64,000 bases of DNA from Rubrivivax sp. (GCA_020248945.1 JADCGQ010000009.1:62001-126000), one strand, 5' to 3'; shown: positions 38,483 to 49,345, counted from the first letter of the stretch. Program-made: numbers and translations. The notes: a model not told the origin generated them from the letters alone.

Positions 38483-39343
38483 TCAGACGAAGCCCCGCAC
38501 CGGCAGCGCCGCGCTGCGCTGCAGCCAGTTGCGCGGCGAGTAGGCCGCGGTGCCGCAGGTGGCGTGCAGCGTGTAGGCCAAACGCGAGCGCGGGCTGCGG
38601 TTGGGGGCGCTGTAGTGCGGCAGCAGGCCGTGGAAGACGATCAGCGTGCCGGCCTCCACCGGCAGCGGCAGCGCCGTGGCGGTGGACGGCCAGGGGCGGC
38701 GGGACAGCGGCTCCATGCGCAGCCGGCCCGTGCCGCCGGCCTGCTCGTGCACGTAGCGTTCGCGCAGCTCGCCGCGTTCGCCCCGGTGGCCGCCGGGCTC
38801 GGCCCAGAGGCAGCCGTTGTCGAGCGTGGCGTCTTCGAGCGCGAACCAGAAGGTCGTCACGGTGATCGGATCGGTCTCGAAGAAGCTGGCGTCCTGGTGC
38901 CAGCCGACCTCGCCGCCGATCTGCGGCTGCTTGAAGATGACCTGGCTCTGCCAGACCTGCGGCTGCACGAGGCCCAGGTCGGCGGCCAGTTCGGCCAGCG
39001 CCGGCCCTTTGCTGAAGGCGCTGAACACCGGATCGAGATCGTGCAGGGCGTGGCCGATCTTGTTGATGCTCTGCGCCTTGGGCACCACCAGCCGCCCCTC
39101 GGCGTCGAGGGCTTCTTCCTCGAAGAAGCAGTGCACCGCCTCGGCGCTGGCCAGCAGGCGCGCGTCGGCCACGAGGCTGCGGTCGCGGGTGGAAAAGCGG
39201 CTGGCGCCGGCGGCGGGGTCGAAGGCCTCGACGATCGCCCGCGCACGCCCGCACACCGCGGCCGTATCGCCGGGCGACTTGAAGCCGGGCAGCACGAGCC
39301 AGCCTTGTTCCTGGTAGGCGGCCTTCTGGAGAGGGGTCAACAT
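38483..39343 (-). CDS. phytanoyl-CoA dioxygenase (PhyH) family protein
   Basis: 286 residues from the ATG at 39343 (MLTPLQKAAYQEQGWLVLPGF, the usual family start); an ATG at 39493 would add 50 low-complexity residues. Iron ligands are His and Asp in GWHQDASFF and a distal His in FHGLLPHYSAPNRSPRSR, which also holds the 2-oxoglutarate-binding Arg. So an Fe(II)/2-oxoglutarate oxygenase; the substrate is not evident. It precedes the cyclase/TPR gene on the same strand and is divergent from a TonB receptor. Confidence 0.87.
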   Translation of the reverse strand: MLTPLQKAAYQEQGWLVLPGFKSPGDTAAVCGRARAIVEAFDPAAGASRFSTRDRSLVADARLLASAEAVHCFFEEEALDAEGRLVVPKAQSINKIGHALHDLDPVFSAFSKGPALAELAADLGLVQPQVWQSQVIFKQPQIGGEVGWHQDASFFETDPITVTTFWFALEDATLDNGCLWAEPGGHRGERGELRERYVHEQAGGTGRLRMEPLSRRPWPSTATALPLPVEAGTLIVFHGLLPHYSAPNRSPRSRLAYTLHATCGTAAYSPRNWLQRSAALPVRGFV

Positions 39344-39514
39344 GGGTGGCAGGTGTTGCGCGGCGGCATCAGGGGCACGGGCGTTTGGCTGGCCTTCATC
39401 AGGCGCGGCGGGGTCCGGCGGCATCATCCATGCTACTTCGATGCGTCTCGCCATCGAGTCGATGCACCGGCTGCCTTGCGGCGGTGCCCCCACAGCCCAT
39501 CGGAGCGCCCCCTC

Positions 39515-41788
39515 ATGTCAAAGATGCCCCAGAAGACTCTTCTCCTGCACCCGATCGCAGCAGCCGCCATCCTGGCCGTGCTCCATTCCGGTGCTTCGGC
39601 CCAGACCGCACCCGCCAACCCCGAGGGCGGCCTGACGGTGGTGACGGTGACCGCCGAGCGCCGGGTGGAGAACATCCGCGACGTGCCGAGCGCGGTGACG
39701 TCGCTGTCGGGCGAAACGCTCGAGGTGCTGAACTCCGGCGGCCAGGACATCCGCCAGCTCGCCGGCCGCGTGCCCAGCCTGAACATCGAAAGCTCCTTCG
39801 GCCGCGCCTTCCCGCGCTTCTACATCCGCGGCATCGGCAACACCGACTTCGACCTCAACGCCAGCCAGCCGGTGAGCCTGGTGTTCGACGACGTGGTGCA
39901 GGAAAACCCCATCCTGAAGGGCTTCCCGATCTTCGACATGGCCTCGATCGAGGTGCTCAACGGCCCGCGCGGCACGCAGTACGGCCGCAACTCGCCGGCC
40001 GGCGTGGTGCGCTTCGAGTCGGCCAAGCCGATCCGCAGCTTCGAGGCCTATGCCTCGGCGGCCATCGGCAGCAACCGCATGTTCAACGTCGAGGGCATGG
40101 TCAACACGCCGCTGGGCGACAGCGCCGCGCTGCGTGTGAGCCTGCAGAGCCAGAACCGCGACGACTGGGTCACCAACACCCGCGGCGCGCCCACGGCCGA
40201 GCTCGAGGGCTACAACGACAACGCCGCCCGCGTGCAGCTGCTGGTGGCGCCGAACAAGGCGCTGAGCGTGCTGTTCAACGTGCACGCGCGTGACCTGAAG
40301 GGTTCGGCGCGCGTGTTCCGCGCCAACATCATCAAGCCCGGCACCAACGAGCTCGTCGACGGCTTCGACGAGAAGAAGGTCAGCCAGGACGGCATCAACA
40401 GCCAGGACGTGCAGACCATGGGTGGCAGCGTGCGCGTGCGCTACGACCTGGGTGCCATGGCGCTGAGCTCGATCACCGGCTACGAGAGCGTCGAGTCGTT
40501 CTCGCGCGGCGACATCGACGGCGGCTTCGGCGCCGTGTTCCTGGGCGCGGGCAACTTCGGCCCCGGCTTCATTCCCTTCGACGCCGAAAGCGGCGACGGC
40601 CTGCCCAAGCACAGCCAGTTCACGCAGGAGTTCCGCCTCGAGAGCACGACCAAGGGCGCGCTGCAGTGGATCGCGGGCCTGTACTACTTCGATGAGTCGC
40701 TCAACATCGACAGCTTCAACTACAGCAGCCTGAGCGGCAACACGCGCAACGGCTTTGCCACGCAGCAGCAGGACAACAAGGCCTACGCCATCTACGGCAC
40801 CGTCAACCTCGACGTGAGCGACGCCATCAAGCTGCGCGGCGGCCTGCGCTACACCAAGGACGACAAGGACTTCGTCGCCGACCGCTTCCAGGCGCCGCCG
40901 TTCAGCCCCACCTTCATCGGCCGCCGCACGGCCAACACCAGCGCCACCAACACCAGCGCCGACTTCTCCGCCAGCTACGTGCTGAACAAGACGTCGAACG
41001 TGTACGCACGCGTGGCCACGGGCTTCCGCGCGCCGGCCATCCAGGGCCGGCTGCTCTTCGGCGACACGCTGTCGGTGGCCAAGAGCGAAACCGTCACCAG
41101 CTACGAAGCCGGCTACAAGGCCGACCTGATGAACCGCCGCGCCCGCGTGGCCTTCAACGTGTTCAGCTACGAGATCAAGGACCAGCAGCTCACCGCGGTG
41201 GGTGGTGCGGCCAACTTCAACCAGCTCGTCAACGCCGCCAAGACCACCGGCAGCGGCGCCGAGTTCGACGTGAAGCTGCTGCCCACCGACAACCTGCTGC
41301 TCACGCTGAGCGGCAGCCTGAACAAGACCAAGATCAAGGACCCGAACCTGCGTGTCGACGCCTGCGGCAGTGGCTGCACGGTGCTCGATCCGATCACCGC
41401 GCCGATCAACCCGGCCATCGGCAAGTTCGCGCCCACGGTCTCGATCAACGGCAACTCCTTGCCGCAGGCGCCGGAAACCACGCTCAGCTTCACGGCCCGC
41501 TACAGCATGCCGCTGGCCGGCGGCGAGATGTTCGTGCTGACCGACTGGACGTACCGCAGCGAGATCAACTTCTTCCTCTACGACAGCGTCGAGTTCAAGG
41601 GCAAGCCGCTCACCGAAGGCGGCCTGCGCGTCGGCTACAGCTTCGGCAAGGGCAAGTACGAAGCGGCTGCCTTCGTGCGCAACCTCACCAACCAGATCCG
41701 CGTGGTGGGTGGCATCGACTTCAACAACCTCACCGGCTTCATCAACGAGCCGCGCACCATCGGCGCGTCGTTCAAGGCCAGCTTCTGA
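39515..41788 (+). CDS. TonB-dependent outer-membrane receptor
   Basis: 757 residues. Signal peptide ending near GASAQ (residue 30). TonB box LTVVTVTAERR, plug motifs FYIRGIGNTDFD and IEVLNGPRGTQYGRNSPAGVVRF, of the CirA/Fiu-like group without siderophore signature. C terminus RTIGASFKASF ends in Phe as required. Its stop codon overlaps the ATG of a BMP-family binding protein by one base, so the two are translationally linked and likely handle the same ligand, perhaps a nucleoside, as BMP proteins commonly bind purine nucleosides. Confidence 0.9.
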   Translation: MSKMPQKTLLLHPIAAAAILAVLHSGASAQTAPANPEGGLTVVTVTAERRVENIRDVPSAVTSLSGETLEVLNSGGQDIRQLAGRVPSLNIESSFGRAFPRFYIRGIGNTDFDLNASQPVSLVFDDVVQENPILKGFPIFDMASIEVLNGPRGTQYGRNSPAGVVRFESAKPIRSFEAYASAAIGSNRMFNVEGMVNTPLGDSAALRVSLQSQNRDDWVTNTRGAPTAELEGYNDNAARVQLLVAPNKALSVLFNVHARDLKGSARVFRANIIKPGTNELVDGFDEKKVSQDGINSQDVQTMGGSVRVRYDLGAMALSSITGYESVESFSRGDIDGGFGAVFLGAGNFGPGFIPFDAESGDGLPKHSQFTQEFRLESTTKGALQWIAGLYYFDESLNIDSFNYSSLSGNTRNGFATQQQDNKAYAIYGTVNLDVSDAIKLRGGLRYTKDDKDFVADRFQAPPFSPTFIGRRTANTSATNTSADFSASYVLNKTSNVYARVATGFRAPAIQGRLLFGDTLSVAKSETVTSYEAGYKADLMNRRARVAFNVFSYEIKDQQLTAVGGAANFNQLVNAAKTTGSGAEFDVKLLPTDNLLLTLSGSLNKTKIKDPNLRVDACGSGCTVLDPITAPINPAIGKFAPTVSINGNSLPQAPETTLSFTARYSMPLAGGEMFVLTDWTYRSEINFFLYDSVEFKGKPLTEGGLRVGYSFGKGKYEAAAFVRNLTNQIRVVGGIDFNNLTGFINEPRTIGASFKASF

Positions 41789-42756
41789 TGAAGGCGCGGC
41801 AGGTCCTGGTGGCCGCCGCGCTGGCCCTGGCGGCCGGCGCGGCGGGGGCTCAGCCGGCGATCATCTTCGAGCTCGGCGGCAAGAACGACAAGAGCTTCGG
41901 CGAGGCCGCCTGGCGCGGCGCCGAGGCCTGGAAACGGGAGACCGGCAAGCCGTATCTCGAGTTCGAGATCGCCAACGCACCGCAGCGCGAGCAAGCGGCG
42001 CGGCGCTTTGCCGAGCGCGGTGCGAACCCCATCGTCGGCGTCGGCTTCCCGCAGGCCAGCGCCATCGACAAGGTGGCGCGCGACTTCCCGCAACTGCGCT
42101 TTGCCATCATCGACATGGTGGTGGACCTGCCCAACGTGCAGAGCTTCGTCTACCGCGAGCACGAAGGCGCCTTCCTCGTGGGCATGCTGGCGGCGATGGC
42201 CAGCAAGACGGGCACCGTGGGCTTTGTGGGCGGGCAGGACATCCCGCTCGTGCGCAAGGTGCTGTGTGGTTACGAACAGGGCGCGCGCTTTGCGCGGCCG
42301 GGTGTGAAGTTCACCTCGGCCATGACCGGCACCACCAACGCCGCCTGGACCGACCCCGCCCGCGGCGCCGAGCTCACGAAGACGCAGATCGCGCAGGGCG
42401 CCGACGTGATGTTCGCCGCTGCCGGCACCACCGGCCTGGGCGTGCTGCAGGCGGCCAAGGACGGCGGCATCTACGGCATCGGCGTGGACGTGAACCAGAA
42501 CCACCTGCACCCGGGCACCATGCTCACCAGCATGCTCAAGCGCGTGGACTTGGCCGTGCTGCAGGCCTTTCGCGGTGTGCAGCCGGGCGTCACGGTGCTG
42601 GGGCTGAAGGAAGGCGCGCTCGACTACGCGCTCGACGAGCACAACGCCAAGCTCATCACGCCGGCCATGCGGCAGCGCACCGATGCCGCCAAGGCCGACA
42701 TCGTGGCCGGGCGGCTGAAGGTGATCGACTCCAGCGTGACCGGGCGCTGCCAGTAG
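41788..42756 (+). CDS. BMP-family (basic membrane protein) substrate-binding protein
   Basis: 322 residues with a cleavable signal peptide (LVAAALALAAGAAGAQ) and no lipobox, so a soluble periplasmic protein. PAIIFELGGKNDKSFGEAAWRGAEAW, VGVGFPQASAIDKVARDFP and GFVGGQDIPLVRKVLCGYEQG are typical of the BMP/PnrA family, whose members bind nucleosides. The ATG overlaps the receptor stop. The matching ATPase and permease genes are not adjacent: the transporter 179 bases downstream is of polyamine type and has its own binding protein. Confidence 0.88.
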   Translation: MKARQVLVAAALALAAGAAGAQPAIIFELGGKNDKSFGEAAWRGAEAWKRETGKPYLEFEIANAPQREQAARRFAERGANPIVGVGFPQASAIDKVARDFPQLRFAIIDMVVDLPNVQSFVYREHEGAFLVGMLAAMASKTGTVGFVGGQDIPLVRKVLCGYEQGARFARPGVKFTSAMTGTTNAAWTDPARGAELTKTQIAQGADVMFAAAGTTGLGVLQAAKDGGIYGIGVDVNQNHLHPGTMLTSMLKRVDLAVLQAFRGVQPGVTVLGLKEGALDYALDEHNAKLITPAMRQRTDAAKADIVAGRLKVIDSSVTGRCQ

Positions 42757-42934
42757 CGGGACGGGCTGACCTCGCCACCGCGTGGCGGCCCATGCGGCAT
42801 CAGGGTCCACCCGGATCTCTGCTTTTCCGATAGCTTGGCGCCTGTGGATTGAATTTCACGACACCGACACCACCCGCCTATCGTCGGCGCTCTGCTGCGA
42901 CATCGCGGCAGGTCCCATCCTGACAGGAGGCCTC

Positions 42935-44104
42935 ATGACGGTTCGTGTGTTTGCCCTGGCGGCGCTGGCTGCGGCCGCGCTGGTATCCCATGGTGTGGTG
43001 TCTGCCCAGAAGGGCGCGCTGCAAAAGGTCGGCAAGGGCGAGGGCCGTGTCGACATCGTCGCCTGGGCCGGCTACATCGAACGTGGCGCGACCAGCAAGG
43101 ACTTCGACTGGGTGACGGACTTCGAGAAGAAGACCGGCTGCAAGGTCAACGTCAAGACCGCCGGCACGTCGGATGAGATGGTGGCGCTGATGAACGAAGG
43201 CGGCTTCGACCTCGTCACCGCCAGCGGCGACGCGAGCACGCGTCTGATCCGCGGCAAGAAGGTGCAGCCGATCAACGTCAACCTGATCCCGAGCTACAAG
43301 AACGTCGATCCGCGGCTGCAGAAGGCGCCCTGGCACTTCGAAGCCAACACGCACTACGGCGTGCCCTACCAGTGGGGCTGGAATGTGCTCATGTACAACA
43401 CCAAGGTGTTCGGCAGCACGCCGCCCACCAGCTGGAAGGTGGTGTTCGAGGAGATGAACCTGCCTGACGGCAAGAGCAACAAGGGCCGCGTGCAGGCCTT
43501 CGACGGGCCGATCCACATTGCCGATGCCGCGCAGTACCTCAAGTACCACAAGAAGGAACTCGGCATCACCGACCCCTACGAGCTGAACGAGGCCCAGTAC
43601 AAGGCGGCACTCGACCTGCTGCGCGCGCAACGCAAGATCGTCGGCAAGTACTGGCACGATGCCTTCGTGCAGATCGACGACTTCACCAACGAAGGCGTGG
43701 TGGCCAGCGGCTCGTGGCAGTTCCAGTCCAACATCCTGAAGAGCAAGAAGGTGCCGATCGCCACCGTGGTGCCGGTGGAAGGCGCCACCGGCTGGGCCGA
43801 CACGACGATGATGCATGCCGAGGCCAAGAACCCGAACTGCGCCTACATGTGGCTCGAGCACTCGCTGAACCCCAAGCTCCAGGGCGACCTGTCGGCCTGG
43901 TTCGGCTCGGTGCCCAGCGTGCCGGCGGCCTGCAAGGGCAACAAGCTGCTCACCGACGAAGGCTGCGCGCGCCAGGGCTACAACGACTTCGACAAGATCA
44001 GCTTCTGGCGCACACCCGTGAGCGCTTGCAAGAGCCAGAGCGCCGGCTGCGTGCCCTACCACCGCTGGGTCACGGACTACATCGCGGTGCTCGGCGGGCG
44101 CTGA
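42935..44104 (+). CDS. polyamine-type ABC transporter substrate-binding protein (PotD/PotF-like)
   Basis: 389 residues. Excellent ribosome site ACAGGAGG 5 bases before the ATG. Signal peptide VFALAALAAAALVSHGVVSAQ. The mature start VDIVAWAGYIERGAT...DWVTDFEKKTGCKVNVKTAGTSDEMVALM matches bacterial spermidine/putrescine binding proteins, as does GVPYQWGWNVLMYNT. The C-terminal part has several cysteines (CAYMW, CKGNKL, CARQGY, CKSQSAGC), more than usual for the family. First gene of a five-gene operon ending in an aldehyde dehydrogenase. Confidence 0.9.
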   Translation: MTVRVFALAALAAAALVSHGVVSAQKGALQKVGKGEGRVDIVAWAGYIERGATSKDFDWVTDFEKKTGCKVNVKTAGTSDEMVALMNEGGFDLVTASGDASTRLIRGKKVQPINVNLIPSYKNVDPRLQKAPWHFEANTHYGVPYQWGWNVLMYNTKVFGSTPPTSWKVVFEEMNLPDGKSNKGRVQAFDGPIHIADAAQYLKYHKKELGITDPYELNEAQYKAALDLLRAQRKIVGKYWHDAFVQIDDFTNEGVVASGSWQFQSNILKSKKVPIATVVPVEGATGWADTTMMHAEAKNPNCAYMWLEHSLNPKLQGDLSAWFGSVPSVPAACKGNKLLTDEGCARQGYNDFDKISFWRTPVSACKSQSAGCVPYHRWVTDYIAVLGGR

Positions 44105-44111
44105 AGCCGCG

Positions 44112-45118
<1,007 letters not shown>

Positions 45119-45122
<4 letters not shown>

Positions 45123-46069
45123 ACACGTTCGCGCTGCCACCACCACCGCCGCGGCCAGCCGGCCTGCGCCGCCGCGCGAGCGACCTGCTCTACACGCGGC
45201 GCGGCCTGCTGCTGCTGTTGCTGCTGGCGCCACCGCTGCTGTGGTTTGGCGTCATCTACCTCGGCAGCCTGATCGCGCTGCTGGCCAACGCCTTCTTCCG
45301 CCTCGACGACTTCACCGGCCAGGTCGTGCGCGAGGTCGGTGTCTCGAACTTCGTCGCGCTCTTCGATCCGGCCAACCTCGATGCGGCCCGCCGCACCATC
45401 GTCATGGCCATCGCGGTGACGCTGGCCTGCACGGTGCTGGCCTTCCCGCTGGCCTACTTCATGGCCCGCCACGCCCGCGGCTGGAGCAAGGCGGCGCTGT
45501 ACATCGCCGTGATGTTGCCGCTGTGGAGCAGCTACCTCGTGCGCCTCTATGCCTGGAAGCTGCTGCTGGCCAAGGAGGGCGCCATCAGCTGGGCGGCCGA
45601 ACGGCTGCATCTGAGCTGGCTGATCGAGGCGCTGCTCGCCACGCCGCTGGTCGGTGGGCCGAGTCTGAGTTTCTCGACGCTCGGCACCTTCATCGTCTTC
45701 GTCTACATGTGGCTGCCCTTCATGGTGCTGCCGGTGATGGCCAGCATCGAGCGCATCCCGGCCTCCACGCTCGAAGCCAGCGCCGACCTGGGTGCGCCGC
45801 CGCTCACGACCTTTCGCCGCCTCGTCCTGCCGCTGGCCATGCCCGGCGTGGCGGCGGGCTCGATCTTCACCTTCAGCCTCACGCTCGGCGACTACATCAT
45901 TCCGCAGGTCATCGGCGACAGCACGCTGTACATCGGGCAGGTGGTCTACCGGCAGCAGGGTGTGGCCGGCAACATCCCGTTCGCGGCGGCGTTTTCGCTG
46001 GTGCCGATCGTCGTCATCGGTGTCTACCTGTGGCTCGCCAAGCGAAAGGGAGCGTTCGATGCGCTCTGA
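45119..46069 (+). CDS. polyamine-type ABC transporter permease (PotB/PotH-like)
   Basis: 316 residues. The start is taken as the TTG at 45119, which overlaps the ATPase stop (TTGA) in the same way as the ATGA overlaps elsewhere; no ATG is available before the first helix. Six or so membrane helices; the EAA loop is IPASTLEASADLGAPPLTTFRRLVLPLAMPG. A basic N-terminal segment (RRRASDLLYTRR) precedes helix 1. Forms the heterodimeric channel with the next gene, whose start it overlaps by 11 bases. Confidence 0.92.
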
Positions 46070-46871
46070 CGTCCGAGGGGGCTTCCGAGGAACCTGGCCC
46101 CTGAAGTGGGCGGCAGGTGCCGTCGTGCTGTTCCTGCACGTGCCACTGGCGCTGATCGTGCTGTACGCCTTCAGCAGCGAGGACAAGAGCTACGTCTTCC
46201 CGCCACCGGCACTCACCACGCAGTGGTTCGGCGTGGCCTGGGAGCGGCCCGACGTGTGGGAAGCCATCCAGCTCAGCTTCGAGGTGGCGCTGTGGAGCAC
46301 GGCCATCGCGCTCGTGCTCGGCACGCTGGCCGCCGGCGCGCTGGCGCGTGCCAGGTTCTTCGGCCGCGATGCCATCAGCCTGCTGCTGATACTGCCGATC
46401 GCGCTGCCCGGCATCATCACCGGCATCGCGCTGCGCTCGGCGTACCACACGATGGAGATCCCGTTCTCCTTCTGGACCATCGTGATCGGCCACGCCACCT
46501 TCTGCGTGGTGGTGGTGTTCAACAACGCCGTGGCGCGGCTGCGGCGGCTGAACCCCAACCTCATCGAGGCCAGCATGGACCTCGGCGCCGACGGCTTCCA
46601 GACGCTGCGCTACATCATCCTGCCGCAGCTAGGCAGCGCGCTGCTGGCCGGCGCCTTGCTGGCCTTCGCGCTGAGCTTCGACGAGGTCATCGTCACGACC
46701 TTCACCGCCGGCCAGCAGACGACGCTGCCGATCTGGATGCTGCAGGAGCTCATCAGGCCCCGGCAGCGCCCCGTCACCAACGTGGTGGCGGTGGTGATCA
46801 TCGCGCTGACCTTCACTCCCATCGTGCTGGCCTACTGGTTCACCCGTGCGGATGAACCGGGCCACCGCTGA
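46059..46871 (+). CDS. polyamine-type ABC transporter permease (PotC/PotI-like)
   Basis: 270 residues from the ATG at 46059. Six membrane helices with the EAA loop NLIEASMDLGADGFQTLRYIILPQLG and the PotC-type segment LLAFALSFDEVIVTTFTAG. It completes the binding protein, ATPase and two-permease set. The stop is followed 45 bases later by the aldehyde dehydrogenase ATG, so import and oxidation of the substrate are probably co-expressed. Confidence 0.93.
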   Translation: MRSDVRGGFRGTWPLKWAAGAVVLFLHVPLALIVLYAFSSEDKSYVFPPPALTTQWFGVAWERPDVWEAIQLSFEVALWSTAIALVLGTLAAGALARARFFGRDAISLLLILPIALPGIITGIALRSAYHTMEIPFSFWTIVIGHATFCVVVVFNNAVARLRRLNPNLIEASMDLGADGFQTLRYIILPQLGSALLAGALLAFALSFDEVIVTTFTAGQQTTLPIWMLQELIRPRQRPVTNVVAVVIIALTFTPIVLAYWFTRADEPGHR

Positions 46872-46916
46872 ATGCCCGTACCGCACTTCCGTACCTTTCG
46901 CACCCGGAGACTGACC

Positions 46917-48350
46917 ATGGTCCAACTGCCCACCCAACTGCTGATCGATGGTGCCTTCGTGGCCGGCGAGGGCGAGGCCGAGCGCGTGCTCGACCCCGCC
47001 ACCGGCGAGCTGCTGGTGGCGCTGCCCGAGGCCAGCACCGAGCAGGTCCACAAGGCCGTGTCGGCCGCGCACCGCGCCTTCGAGGCCTGGAGCGAGACGA
47101 CGCCGATGGAGCGCAGCCGAATGCTGCTGAAGCTGGCGGATGCCATCGAGGCGCGTGCCGAAGACTTTGCGCGGCTGGAGAGCCTGAATTGCGGCAAGCC
47201 CTACGCCCGCGCCCTGGGCGACGAGATCCCGGCCGTTGCCGACTGCTTCCGCTTCTTTGCCGGCGCCGCGCGCACGCTGCAGGGGCCGCTGGCGGGCGAG
47301 TACCTGGCTGGCCACACCAGCATGGTCAGGCGTGATCCGGTGGGCGTGGTCGGCTCGATCGCGCCCTGGAACTACCCGCTGCTGATGGCGGCGTGGAAGA
47401 CCGCCCCGGCACTGGCTGCCGGCAACACCGTGGTGCTCAAGCCGAGCGAGCAGACGCCGCTGAGCAGCCTGTTGCTGGCGCAGGTGGCGGCCGAGATCTT
47501 TCCGAAGGGGGTGCTGAACGTCATCACCGGCCGCGGCGGCAGCGTCGGGCAGCCGTTGGTGGAGCACCCCAAGGTCGCGATGGTGAGCGTGACGGGTGAT
47601 GTCGCCACCGGCCGCAAGATCCTGCAGGCCGCGAGCGGCTCGCTCAAGCGCACGCACCTCGAACTCGGTGGCAAGGCGCCGGTGATCGTGATGGACGACG
47701 CCGACCTCGCGGCCGTGGTCGAGGGCTTGCGGGTCTTTGGCTACTACAACGCCGGCCAGGACTGCACCGCGGCTTGCCGCATCTACGCCGGCGGCAAGGT
47801 CTACGAGAGGCTCGTCGCCGACCTCACCACGGCCGTGCGCGGCATCAAGATGGGCTTGCAGGACGAGGCCGATGTCGAGATCGGCCCGCTCATCAGCGAC
47901 CGCCAGCGCAACCGCGTGGCCAGTTTCGTCGAGCGCGCGCAGATGGCCGGGCACATGGAGATCACCACCGGCGGCAAGCCCCGCGTCGGTGCCGGCTTCT
48001 TCTACGAGCCCACCGTGATTGCCGGCGCGCGCCAGGAAGACGAGATCGTCAAGCGCGAGGTCTTCGGCCCGGTGGTCAGCATCACGCGCTTCACCGACAC
48101 CGAGCAGGCCATTGCCTGGGCCAACGACAGCGACTACGGCCTGGCCAGCAGCGTGTGGACGCAGGACGTGGGCCGCGCGATGAAGGTGGCGAAGAAGCTG
48201 CAGTACGGCTGCACCTGGATCAACACCCACTTCATGCTCGTCAACGAGATGCCGCACGGCGGCCTGAAGAGCAGCGGCTACGGCAAGGACATGAGCCTCT
48301 TTGCGCTGGAGGACTACACGGTGCCGCGGCATGTGATGGTGAAGTTCTGA
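46917..48350 (+). CDS. aldehyde dehydrogenase, probably gamma-aminobutyraldehyde dehydrogenase (PatD-like)
   Basis: 477 residues from the ATG at 46917 ([15 protein letters not shown]), with GGAGA upstream; an ATG at 46872 would add 15 basic residues. Oxyanion Asn in [13 protein letters not shown], catalytic Glu in [11 protein letters not shown], catalytic Cys in [11 protein letters not shown], and the C-terminal [12 protein letters not shown] motif. The GQDCTA sequence is typical of aminobutyraldehyde dehydrogenases, and position after a polyamine transporter supports oxidation of 4-aminobutanal from putrescine. A putrescine aminotransferase is not in the window. Only 8 bases separate its stop from a hydrogenase remnant. 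Confidence 0.88.
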   Translation: MVQLPTQLLIDGAFVAGEGEAERVLDPATGELLVALPEASTEQVHKAVSAAHRAFEAWSETTPMERSRMLLKLADAIEARAEDFARLESLNCGKPYARALGDEIPAVADCFRFFAGAARTLQGPLAGEYLAGHTSMVRRDPVGVVGSIAPWNYPLLMAAWKTAPALAAGNTVVLKPSEQTPLSSLLLAQVAAEIFPKGVLNVITGRGGSVGQPLVEHPKVAMVSVTGDVATGRKILQAASGSLKRTHLELGGKAPVIVMDDADLAAVVEGLRVFGYYNAGQDCTAACRIYAGGKVYERLVADLTTAVRGIKMGLQDEADVEIGPLISDRQRNRVASFVERAQMAGHMEITTGGKPRVGAGFFYEPTVIAGARQEDEIVKREVFGPVVSITRFTDTEQAIAWANDSDYGLASSVWTQDVGRAMKVAKKLQYGCTWINTHFMLVNEMPHGGLKSSGYGKDMSLFALEDYTVPRHVMVKF

Positions 48351-48358
48351 GTGATGAG

Positions 48359-48766
48359 GTGGTCGCGGGCGAACGCGTCGCGCCGCTGCCCGGGGCCACG
48401 GGCGGCAGGCGCGAGGGTGTCGGTGTCATCGAGGCGCCGCGCGGCACGCTGATGCACCACTACGCCATCGGCGACGACGACCTCATCACCGATTGCGACC
48501 TCATCGTCAGCACCACGCACAACAACGAGGCCATGAACGAGGCCGTGCGCGTGGTGGCACGCGAGAGCCTCTACGGCCACGAAATCACCGAGGCGCTGCT
48601 GTCGCGCGTGGAGACCGCGGTGGGCGCCTACGACCCCTGCCTGAGCTGCGCCACGCACGCGCTCGGACGCATGCCGCTGGAGCTGACGCTGGTGGACGCC
48701 TGCGGCGCGGTGCTCGACCGCCTTCAGCGCGACGGTCACGGCCGGCTGGAGCGGGCCGCGCCGTGA
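48359..48766 (+). pseudogene. C-terminal remnant of a group 3 NiFe hydrogenase large subunit (HoxH-like)
   Basis: About 135 residues, roughly the last third of a large subunit. GVGVIEAPRGTLMHHY, CDLIVSTTHNNEAMN and AYDPCLSCATHALG match cytosolic bidirectional hydrogenase large subunits. The DPCLSCATH segment carries the two C-terminal cysteines that bind nickel, and the residues after that His are the peptide removed in maturation. The N-terminal CxxC ligands and all partner subunits are missing. The first possible start is a GTG at 48359. Homology begins right after the aldehyde dehydrogenase stop, which looks like a deletion joint. The stop overlaps the start of the maturation protease. Confidence 0.82.
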
Positions 48767-49311
48767 GCCCTCTGCCGCTGGCCCCGCTGCTGGCCCCGCT
48801 GCTGGTGCTGGCCGTGGGCAACCCGAGCCGTGGTGACGATGCGCTCGGCCCGGCGCTGCGGGATGCGCTGCTGGCGGCAGGCGCTGACGCGCGTGGGGAT
48901 GTGGAACTGCTGACCGACTTCCAGTGGCAGGTCGAACACGCGCTGGACCTGCTGGGCCGGCGTGCGGTGCTGTTCGTCGACGCCGCGCGGCCCGCGGCCG
49001 TGGACGCGGCCGGCGGCGTCGGACTGTGCCCCCTGGAGCCCGCGACCACGCTGCCCGCGCTCAGCCATGCGTTGAGCCCGTCGGGCGTGTTGCACGTGGC
49101 AAGGACCCTGGGCGCGCCGCCGCCCCCGGCCTGGCAACTGGCGATCGAGGGCGAGGCCTTCGGCCTGGGCGAGCCGATCAGCGCGGCCGCGCAGGCGCGG
49201 CTGGCCCCTGCGCTGGCGCTGGTGCAGGCCTGGATCGCGGCGCAACGCGCCCCAGCGGGCCCAGCGCCAACCCGCACACACGACACCCCCGCCCTGGCGG
49301 ACAGGCTCTGA
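48763..49311 (+). CDS. hydrogenase maturation protease (HoxW/HyaD family)
   Basis: 182 residues from a GTG overlapping the hydrogenase remnant stop (GTGA). The start VLAVGNPSRGDDALGP matches the GNxxxGDDGxGP motif with the nickel-sensing acidic residue. VLFVDAARP gives the second acidic ligand and SHALSPSGVLHVARTLG the His region. The first 165 residues appear complete; the tail is Pro/Ala-rich. It would remove the C-terminal peptide of a NiFe large subunit, but the only such subunit here is truncated. It may be a leftover, or may serve a hydrogenase elsewhere. Confidence 0.87.
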   Translation: MSPLPLAPLLAPLLVLAVGNPSRGDDALGPALRDALLAAGADARGDVELLTDFQWQVEHALDLLGRRAVLFVDAARPAAVDAAGGVGLCPLEPATTLPALSHALSPSGVLHVARTLGAPPPPAWQLAIEGEAFGLGEPISAAAQARLAPALALVQAWIAAQRAPAGPAPTRTHDTPALADRL

Positions 49312-49345
49312 GCTGTCGCCTTGACCTCCCGCAACCGAGGCCTCC

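Noticed and set aside
35613..38543. 976-residue plus-strand frame opposite the cyclase/TPR gene
   Set aside because: Antisense shadow of a gene with clear domains.
42757..42934. Sigma-54 promoter before the polyamine transporter (TGGCGCCTGTGGATTGAA)
   Set aside because: The GG and GC elements are not at the required 10-base spacing.
46872..46916. Longer N terminus for the aldehyde dehydrogenase from the ATG at 46872
   Set aside because: Adds 15 basic residues outside the family alignment; the ATG at 46917 has a ribosome site and the standard start.
49321..49334. TTGACCTCCCGCAA as an FNR-like box before the cytochrome c gene
   Set aside because: Only 7 of 10 matches and ends 11 bases from the ATG, too close to act as an activator site.
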